64,000 nt of DNA from Spirosoma panaciterrae DSM 21099 (GTDB taxonomy: Bacteria > Bacteroidota > Bacteroidia > Cytophagales > Spirosomataceae). The notes under the pieces were generated by a model. The model was given only the letters and a program-made list of their open reading frames with translations, made no database searches and was not told where the DNA came from. Below are positions 58,280-64,000 of the stretch, piece after piece (positions within the stretch are counted from its first letter, which is position 1; every line of letters starts with the position of its first letter). A program made the position numbers and the translations under genes. The stretch spans positions 124,001 through 188,000 of the forward strand of contig NZ_KB893243.1 of NCBI RefSeq assembly GCF_000374025.1, given 5' to 3'.

Positions 58280-59986
58280 ATGGCAACTCCCAATATAACC
58301 CCCGAACGCACCGATTTAGGCTTGATTGCCCCTGAAGAGCTGGTTGGTAATCCGTGGTCTTCTGCGACTACGGGCAAGCCATCTGATGAACAGCCTGACC
58401 AGGCCGAAAACCGTACGGCCTGGACTGAAAGCCAGAAGATTCTGTTCCGCATTGCGTTTGTGTTCTTTATTAGCATGTCGCTGCCCAACAGCCTCGACTG
58501 GTATAAGGAACTCGTATCGTTCGACTGGCTGCATCTGCATTACCGGGACTTGTACGACATTGCCCGCTTCGGCTCGGGGTTGACCATCTTTGGTAACAAG
58601 CTGTTTGGCAGTACGCTGAACGGCTATGCCCCCTGGATTATCACCCTCATCTTCGCTACCTTAGTGGGGCTGATCTGGACGGCCCTTGTTCGGCATCGGC
58701 AGATTATCAACTATAACCTGCTCTATTACTGGTTGCGGGTAGTGGTTCGGTATCGGGCAGGTATCGGAATCATTGGCTTTGGCTTTACCAAACTGATGCC
58801 CACACAATTGCCTTATCCATCTTTGGGGGTGCTGAATACCAATTTCGGTGATCTGACGGCCCAGAAAATCTACTGGCTATCCATCGGTATCGTGCCCTGG
58901 TACGAAGTGTTTACGGGTGTGGTCGAGGTGCTGGCGGGTGCACTATTGTTCTTCCGGGCCACCACCTTCTGGGGTAGCGTACTCCTGTTTGGTGCCCTGG
59001 CCGATATTGTTTACGTCAATTTTGCCTACGATGGCGGGGTGCATGGATATAGCTCGTACTTCGTATTGCTGTCGGGCTTTTTGCTGGTGTATTACCTCAA
59101 AGACCTGTACAACCTGCTGATTCGCGAGCGGCTGACCATTCCGCATTATTTTGCCCCCGTCTTTACGGGTTGGCAACAGTACGCACGTATTGGCCTGAAA
59201 AGCCTGACCATTGGGCTGTTTTTAATCTTGTTGTTCTGGCTTCAGTATGTCAATTTTCGCTACGACCCCTACAAACAACCGGCTCAGAAAGGACTGAAAG
59301 AACTACGGGGCAATTACAACGTGACCCAGTTCAAACTCAACGGAACGGAGTTGCCCTATTCCCCGCTGGATTCACTTCGCTGGCAGCAGGCTACCTTCGA
59401 AAACTGGACAACCCTGACCTTTAAAGTAGCCAAACCCGTTGAACTGGACCTGTCGAACGGTGGCGGTGCCCCTATGCGCGACATCAACCGGACGTTTGAG
59501 CTAACGGGCGTGGCGGGTGGTCAGCGTGTGTTCTATTACGAAGCCGATACTGTCCATCATGTACTGTATTTGCAGGATAAAAACCGGGGAGCGCGTAATC
59601 AGGAAAACCGGGAGTTCCTGGGCAATAACCGTGATCTGGGCGGAAATGCAGAGGGGGCCAAAGCCCGGTCCAGAGGGGAGCGTCGGAAAGGAGACAGGAA
59701 AGAAGTCGATAATTGGATTCCGAAAGAAGCGCTGGCGATCATTGGTCCGGAAGATCCCAAGATCAACCCACTAGCTCGTTCAGCCCGTCGCACCAAAGGG
59801 ATCGAAGCCGAAAACAAACCTGCCAAACGTAACCGGATGATCCTAAGCTATACCGCTCAAAATGGTGGCCAGCGGGTTATTTTGCAGGGTATTAATGAGA
59901 AAAAAGATTCTATTTATGTCGTGCTTGATCGGGTGCAGCGGCCCTACGCGCTGTCCGAAAGTACGCTTAAAGCTGGAAGTTACTAA
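58280..59986 (+). CDS. DoxX-like membrane protein with C-terminal soluble domain (copy 2, with basic insert)
   Basis: A 568-residue paralog of the preceding protein. N-terminal extension of about 40 polar residues, then the same helix plan (AGIGIIGFGFTKLMPTQLPYPSL, LTAQKIYWLSIGIVPWYEVFTGVVEVLAGALLFFRATTFWGSVLLFG). The C-terminal part matches copy 1 (YNVTQFKLNGTELPYSPLDSLRWQQATFENWTTLTFKV), but residues about 434-517 are an insert rich in Arg, Lys, Asn, Glu and Gly (NREFLGNNRDLGGNAEGAKA) that is absent from copy 1. Tandem duplication followed by an insertion is the simplest explanation. It is 3 bases before the soxD-like gene. Confidence 0.7.
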   Translation: MATPNITPERTDLGLIAPEELVGNPWSSATTGKPSDEQPDQAENRTAWTESQKILFRIAFVFFISMSLPNSLDWYKELVSFDWLHLHYRDLYDIARFGSGLTIFGNKLFGSTLNGYAPWIITLIFATLVGLIWTALVRHRQIINYNLLYYWLRVVVRYRAGIGIIGFGFTKLMPTQLPYPSLGVLNTNFGDLTAQKIYWLSIGIVPWYEVFTGVVEVLAGALLFFRATTFWGSVLLFGALADIVYVNFAYDGGVHGYSSYFVLLSGFLLVYYLKDLYNLLIRERLTIPHYFAPVFTGWQQYARIGLKSLTIGLFLILLFWLQYVNFRYDPYKQPAQKGLKELRGNYNVTQFKLNGTELPYSPLDSLRWQQATFENWTTLTFKVAKPVELDLSNGGGAPMRDINRTFELTGVAGGQRVFYYEADTVHHVLYLQDKNRGARNQENREFLGNNRDLGGNAEGAKARSRGERRKGDRKEVDNWIPKEALAIIGPEDPKINPLARSARRTKGIEAENKPAKRNRMILSYTAQNGGQRVILQGINEKKDSIYVVLDRVQRPYALSESTLKAGSY

Positions 59987-59989
59987 CGG

Positions 59990-60592
59990 ATGATTCGTCT
60001 TGTCTGGTTATTGGCCGTTATGACGTTTTGGGTGAATTTTTTGCCTGATTCACCTGATGAGGCACGAAAGGACGACGGGCTATATACCCAAAAGCCAGTC
60101 GTCGTTGGCGATACGCTTCCAGCTGCCTTTGGTTTTGGACGAACAGCGACTCAGGCCGAAATAGCTCGCCTGGATATAGATGTGCGCCCTGATGGAAAGG
60201 GTTTACCGGCAGGGGAGGGGAAGCCGGCAATCGGCAAGGTCATTTTCGCTCAGAAATGCGCAGCTTGTCATGGCGTTGGTGGTGTGGGTGGACCGAACGG
60301 ATCGCTGGTGACGACGAATGATCCAGCTAAAAAGCGGCCGGACAAAACCATTGGCAATTACTGGCCGTATGCCACTACCGTTTTCGATTACATCCGGCGG
60401 GCTATGCCGTTCAGCGAACCCGGTTCACTCACCAATGAGGAAGTGTATAATCTGACGGCCTATTTATTACACGCCAACGGTATTATTGATGAAAAAGCCG
60501 TGATCAATGCCCAAACACTGCCGAAAGTAACGATGCCTGCCCAAACGCTATTCGTGCCCGACGACCGGAAAGGTGGACCGGAGATAAAGTGA
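59990..60592 (+). CDS. soxD: SoxD-like cytochrome c
   Basis: A 200-residue exported mono-haem cytochrome c with a signal (MIRLVWLLAVMTFWVNFLPD). The haem motif is CAACH (C90, C93, H94), the likely axial methionine is in RAMPFSEPGSL. The stretch FGFGRTATQAEIARLDIDVRPDGKGLPAGEG and NYWPYATTVFDYIRRAMPF, and VPDDRKGGPEIK at the end, match the cytochrome c subunit of SoxCD-type sulfane/sulfite dehydrogenases. It accepts electrons from the molybdenum subunit encoded next and passes them to the respiratory chain. The gene is 3 bases downstream of the second DoxX-like gene and 142 bases upstream of soxC, with a repeat in the gap. Confidence 0.85.
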   Translation: MIRLVWLLAVMTFWVNFLPDSPDEARKDDGLYTQKPVVVGDTLPAAFGFGRTATQAEIARLDIDVRPDGKGLPAGEGKPAIGKVIFAQKCAACHGVGGVGGPNGSLVTTNDPAKKRPDKTIGNYWPYATTVFDYIRRAMPFSEPGSLTNEEVYNLTAYLLHANGIIDEKAVINAQTLPKVTMPAQTLFVPDDRKGGPEIK

Positions 60593-60604
60593 TGTTATTG
60601 AATT

Positions 60605-60720
60605 AAGCCGCAAGGACGTAAAGTATTATAAACCAGTTACTATTAGACTTGTTGTAGCGTGAGTTTCCTCCTGCGTTACAACAAGCTATTCTTTGTGCCT
60701 TCGCGCCTTTGCGGTTTAGT
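60605..60720. repeat. Nested inverted repeats between soxD and soxC
   Basis: The inner arms CTTGTTGTAGCG (60648-60659) and CGTTACAACAAG (60674-60685) pair with one wobble. The outer parts GCCGCAAGGACGTAAAG (60607-60623) and GCGCCTTTGCGG (60703-60714) are loose relatives of the GCAAAG-type repeat at 38859-38935. Confidence 0.65.
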
Positions 60721-60734
60721 TTAAAGTATGTACT

Positions 60735-61976
60735 ATGAAGAAAATCCTTCGACTCGATCAACTGACCACTAAACTTTCCCGTCGGGCCATGCTGGGCGGA
60801 GCGGCCACAGCGGCTGTAGCTATAGTCCAGACCGCACAAGGGAAAACCGTTCAGGAAAGCGTTTCCATCACCGAACTGTTGCCCGATGATCCGACCAAAA
60901 AAGTAGGCACCTTGGCGGGGGAAGTCGGTACGCGGTCGTCGTTTGAAAAGGTCGTCAAGAAACCATCGGATATTTCGTCACGGTCGCCTTTGCAAGATTT
61001 TTACGGCATCATTACCCCATCCGATCTGCATTTCGAGCGCCACCATGCGGGTGTACCGGTCATTGATCCGACCAAACATGAACTGCTGATTCATGGATTG
61101 GTCGATAAGCCATTGGTGTTTACCGTTGCTGATTTAAAACGGTTCCCTTCGGTGTCGCGAATCGCGTTTCTGGAATGTTCGGGAAATTTTCGGACGGGTA
61201 AAGAGACTATGAGTCCACAGGATATTTGTGGCCTGACCAGCCAAAGCGAATGGACGGGTGTGAAACTCTCTACCTTGTTTCGGGAGGTGGGGGTGAAGCC
61301 GAGTGCAAGCTGGTTTCTGGCCGAAGGGGGCGATGCCGCCGTAATGACCCGGAGCATACCCGTCAAAAAAGGCTGGGACGATGCCATCATCGCCTATGCG
61401 CAGAACGGTGAAGCCTTACGACCCGAGCAGGGCTATCCGGTTCGGTTATTCTTACCGGGTTGGGAGGGGAATACCAGTGTGAAATGGCTCCGGCGTATCG
61501 AACTGGGCGATGCGCCCTGGCACACGCGGGAAGAAACCTCCAAATACACCGAAAGTATCAAAGGTGGCAAAATCCGGCAGTTCAGTTTCGATATCGACGC
61601 TCGTTCGATCATTACCTTTCCGGCCTATCCAAAAACGGTTGAAAGGGGCTGGATCGAAATTCGGGGCCTTGCCTGGAGTGGCCGGGGAAAAGTGGCTCGG
61701 GTAGAGGTGAGCACCGATGCCGGAAAAAGCTGGCAGCTCGCTACGCTCCAAGACCCAATTCTGGATAAAGCACATACGGCTTTCCGGTATCTGTGGAACT
61801 GGAACGGTGCTGAAACTGAGATTATGAGCCGCGTTACCGACGAAACAGGTTATATTCAGCCAACCTTTGCCCAACTGATCGAAGCACGGGGACCCGATGG
61901 GGGCTACCATTTTAACCCCATTGCCGCCTGGCAGATCAAATCCGACGGGCGCGTACTGAATCGACCAGAAAGGTAA
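60735..61976 (+). CDS. soxC: SoxC-like molybdenum sulfane/sulfite dehydrogenase
   Basis: A 413-residue protein. The Tat-type signal (LSRRAMLGGAATAAVAIVQ) would export it folded with cofactor. It shows TPSDLHFERHHAGVPVIDPTKHELLIHGLV, the molybdenum-ligating C148 in RIAFLECSGNF, and EQGYPVRLFLPGWEGNTSVKWLRRIELGDAPWHTREETSKYT, close to SoxC sequences; the C-terminal dimerisation domain contains EIRGLAWSGRGKVARVEVSTDAGKSW. With SoxD it would oxidise a sulfane-sulfur or sulfite group. No soxXA, soxYZ or soxB is visible here, so an orphan sulfite dehydrogenase (SorAB-like) function is an alternative. It is followed by a flavoprotein gene. Confidence 0.87.
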   Translation: MKKILRLDQLTTKLSRRAMLGGAATAAVAIVQTAQGKTVQESVSITELLPDDPTKKVGTLAGEVGTRSSFEKVVKKPSDISSRSPLQDFYGIITPSDLHFERHHAGVPVIDPTKHELLIHGLVDKPLVFTVADLKRFPSVSRIAFLECSGNFRTGKETMSPQDICGLTSQSEWTGVKLSTLFREVGVKPSASWFLAEGGDAAVMTRSIPVKKGWDDAIIAYAQNGEALRPEQGYPVRLFLPGWEGNTSVKWLRRIELGDAPWHTREETSKYTESIKGGKIRQFSFDIDARSIITFPAYPKTVERGWIEIRGLAWSGRGKVARVEVSTDAGKSWQLATLQDPILDKAHTAFRYLWNWNGAETEIMSRVTDETGYIQPTFAQLIEARGPDGGYHFNPIAAWQIKSDGRVLNRPER

Positions 61977-62049
61977 CCGATAGAAATGCAGTTTTTTGAG
62001 ATTCCGACCGGAGAGAGGAATGACAAAAAATCTAAAAACTAATAAGTAA

Positions 62050-63498
62050 ATGGCGAAAACCGAGGTGGATGCAGTGGTGGTAGGCTCAGGGCCCAATGGA
62101 CTTAGTGCCGCTATTACGTTGCAGCGGGCTGGGCTGTCGGTACTTGTACTGGAAGCCAAAGAAACCATTGGGGGAGGCACACGCTCGGCCGAATTGACCC
62201 TGCCCGGTTTTGTGCATGACATTTGCTCGGCGATTCACCCAATGGCTGTAGGCTCTCCCTTGTTTCAGCAGTTGCCGCTGGCCGAACATGGACTGGAGTT
62301 TATTAATCCACCTGTGGCGGCTGCTCATCCATTTGACGATGGCACGGCTGCAGCCCTTCGGTATTCGCTGACCGAAACGGCACAATCACTTGGTGAAGAT
62401 CGGGAAGCGTACCTAAAATTGATGGAGCCAATCGTTCGACACTGGCCGGGACTGGCGCCGGATGTATTGGGCCCCTTACGCTTTCCGAAACATCCTATCG
62501 ATCTGGCTAGCTTTGGTCTGGATGCCCTGTTGCCTGCTACTCAACTGGTAAAGCGGTTCAAAACCAAAGAGGCCCGTGGATTGCTGGCCGGTATGGCCGC
62601 CCATTCCATTCAGCCCCTCAGTAATCTGACAACGGCGGCCATTGCCCTGGTGCTGACAGCGGCTGGACATTTGTATAACTGGCCTATTCCGAAAGGAGGC
62701 TCACAGGCCATTGCCAACGCACTGGCTTCCTATTTTCAATCGCTGGGCGGACGGATTGAAACGGGACGGCTGGTACGCTCGATGAAGGATATTCCACCGA
62801 CACGGGTTGTCCTGTTCGATCTGACACCGAAACAGTTACTAGCCATTGCTGGCGATCGTCTGTCATCCCTGTATCGTCGGCAGTTGGAACATTACCGCTA
62901 TGGCATGGGCGTTTTTAAGATCGACTGGGCGTTGGATGGTCCCATTCCTTTTACGGCTCCCGAATGTCGGCAGGCAGGTACGATACACATAGGCGGCACG
63001 TATGAACAGATTGCCCAGGCTGAGCAGGAAACGTCGGATGGGAAACATCCGGATCGACCGTTTATTCTGCTGGCCCAACAAAGTCAATTTGATGCCAGTC
63101 GGGCACCCGCTGGTAAACACACGGCCTGGGCATATTGTCATGTGCCGAACGGCTCGACCGTTGACCGGACGGAGGCCATTGAGAAACAGATTGAACGGTT
63201 TGCTCCCGGCTTTCGCGACCGGATTCTGGCGCGCCATACCATGAATACGGTGCAGATGGAAGGCTACAATCCCAACTACATCGGTGGCGATATCAACGGC
63301 GGCATTATCGACATCGGCCAGTTATATACCCGTCCGGTCATAACCTTATCGCCCTATAAAACCTCAACTCCCGGCATTTTTATCTGTTCATCGTCCACAC
63401 CGCCCGGTGGAGGTGTACATGGTATGTGTGGCTACCATGCTGCCCGCGTGGCCCTGCGTGAAGGCTTTGGAAAACCAGTACCGATTCATCTGACGTAG
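62050..63498 (+). CDS. FAD-dependent amine oxidase / phytoene desaturase-like oxidoreductase
   Basis: A 482-residue flavoprotein. The dinucleotide-binding start VDAVVVGSGPNGLSAAITLQRAGLSVLVLEA (GxGxxG at 12-17) and GGGTRSAELTLPGFVHDICSAIHPM are typical of the CrtI/NAD(P)-FAD group. The end GGGVHGMCGYHAARVALRE is the second FAD-contact motif of the family. No membrane segment is obvious. Substrate unknown: carotenoid desaturases have this look, but so do many uncharacterised ones, and no phytoene synthase is near. The 73-base gap from soxC and same strand suggest it may be the last gene of the sulfur-related operon. Confidence 0.85.
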   Translation: MAKTEVDAVVVGSGPNGLSAAITLQRAGLSVLVLEAKETIGGGTRSAELTLPGFVHDICSAIHPMAVGSPLFQQLPLAEHGLEFINPPVAAAHPFDDGTAAALRYSLTETAQSLGEDREAYLKLMEPIVRHWPGLAPDVLGPLRFPKHPIDLASFGLDALLPATQLVKRFKTKEARGLLAGMAAHSIQPLSNLTTAAIALVLTAAGHLYNWPIPKGGSQAIANALASYFQSLGGRIETGRLVRSMKDIPPTRVVLFDLTPKQLLAIAGDRLSSLYRRQLEHYRYGMGVFKIDWALDGPIPFTAPECRQAGTIHIGGTYEQIAQAEQETSDGKHPDRPFILLAQQSQFDASRAPAGKHTAWAYCHVPNGSTVDRTEAIEKQIERFAPGFRDRILARHTMNTVQMEGYNPNYIGGDINGGIIDIGQLYTRPVITLSPYKTSTPGIFICSSSTPPGGGVHGMCGYHAARVALREGFGKPVPIHLT

Positions 63499-63687
63499 AC
63501 GCTTCGAATCGGCGACAAGCGTGGCATTCCAGTTGCGTACTTCTTTGCTGTTTTTACCCCGTATTGGTCTGAAAACGCACTTTTCTGATCGCTCAAACCT
63601 TCAACATTGGTATAACGCTGCTCATTGCGTACCTGCTTTTTTAAATCCTTGGGCGTGACAATACAGGTCAAACAACATCTCTCTTTA

Positions 63688-64000
63688 TCAAATCTGAGTG
63701 CTGAATCGATGGGGCTGTTTTAAGGCAAAATTGACCAATAGAATCAGCACCGGCACTTCGATGAGGGGGCCGATAACTGCCGCAAAGGCCGCCCCCGACT
63801 CGATCCCGAATACGGCGATGGCTACCGCAATGCCCAGTTCGAAATTGTTGCCTGCTGCTGTGAAGGCCAGCGAAGTGGCTTTGGCATAATCGGCCCCGGC
63901 TCGTTTCGAGAGATAAAAAGCCGAAAAGAACATGACAACAAAGTAAACCGTAAGCGGAAGAGCAATACGCAATACATCCAGTGGAATCGATACGATGAGT
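63688..64000 (-). CDS. ACR3 family arsenite/bile-acid-type transporter, C-terminal part
   Basis: The frame stays open from the right edge (position 64000) to its stop at 63688; only about 103 residues are seen. LTVYFVVMFFSAFYLSKRAGADYAKATSLAFTAAGNNFELGIAVAIAVFGIESGAAFAAVIGPLIEVPVLILLVNFAL is nearly a textbook ACR3 segment (FTAAGNNFE is its best-known motif). These 10-helix carriers expel arsenite or antimonite. The 5' end and any arsR/arsC genes lie outside the window. An in-frame TTG at 63972 should not be taken as a start because the sequence upstream (LIVSIPLDVL) continues a transmembrane segment. Confidence 0.92.
   Translation of the reverse strand, partial: LIVSIPLDVLRIALPLTVYFVVMFFSAFYLSKRAGADYAKATSLAFTAAGNNFELGIAVAIAVFGIESGAAFAAVIGPLIEVPVLILLVNFALKQPHRFSTQI

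Noticed and set aside
61452..62222. Minus-strand open frame of 256 codons over the soxC end and the flavoprotein start
   Set aside because: It is antisense to two well supported genes and its product has no signal or domain.

Overview
The window looks like a chromosomal segment of a member of the phylum Bacteroidota, most likely the Cytophagales/Spirosoma group (inference). The support is a SusC/SusD pair, a SusC-type amino terminus at the left edge, a secreted protease with a type IX secretion (Por) sorting domain, BlaI with two M56/TonB receptors, TAnnTTTG-type promoter elements, and many AT-flanked palindromic intergenic repeats. I see no rRNA or tRNA genes, phage, insertion sequence or CRISPR array.

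Layout. 1-228: start of a TonB-dependent receptor. 660-6318: a tight seven-gene plus-strand operon (PhyH dioxygenase, membrane fatty-acid/sterol hydroxylase, peroxiredoxin-like protein, small unknown protein, methionine-type aminotransferase, carboxymuconolactone-decarboxylase-like protein, SDR). It reads as an uncharacterised oxidative biosynthetic or modification pathway. It converges on egtB-egtD (6328-8529), the ergothioneine pair. 8892-15194: a small secreted protein, a large PAS hybrid histidine kinase, a cysteine-synthase-like PLP enzyme, a TonB_C protein and a zinc-ribbon protein. 15442-20349: a sorbosone-dehydrogenase-like cytochrome c protein and two DUF1080 (3-keto-glycoside hydrolase type) proteins. 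20442-25311: a histidine-phosphatase lipoprotein, an orphan secreted protein, an M4 protease with a T9SS signal and a coiled-coil protein.

25390-29068: blaI and two M56 sensor genes, overlapping by 4 bases at each junction, with two ACTAAT-N2-ATTAGT dyads over the promoter. 29373-42596: a carbohydrate/sugar-acid region (GH43-like propeller, two enolase-superfamily proteins, GH2, DUF4965 protein, RraA family protein, UxuA, SDR, nucleotide-pyrophosphatase-like phosphodiesterase). Several members carry export signals, which is unusual for sugar-acid dehydratases. 42599-50946: DUF2147, an HPr-kinase-like protein, membrane proteins, SCP2, a Gfo/Idh/MocA oxidoreductase, a 7TMR histidine kinase, a LytTR regulator and an Rrf2 regulator with four cysteines.

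51351-63498: probably the most interesting region. A small unknown protein and a DUF4395 protein, divergent from the Rrf2 gene, are followed by susC-susD, two tandemly duplicated DoxX-like membrane proteins, a SoxD-like cytochrome c, a SoxC-like molybdenum sulfite/sulfane dehydrogenase and a phytoene-desaturase-like flavoprotein. Gene order and spacing suggest an operon that couples outer-membrane import to periplasmic oxidation of a sulfur compound. This is a hypothesis, not a demonstrated function. The right edge holds a partial ACR3-type arsenite transporter on the minus strand.

Intergenic space is rich in repeats: three related palindromic elements (29247, 31641, 40252), nested inverted repeats with GCAAAGACGCAAAG-like or ACACAGAG-like arms, a decamer array before the galactonate-dehydratase-like gene, and an octamer array before the Gfo/Idh gene.
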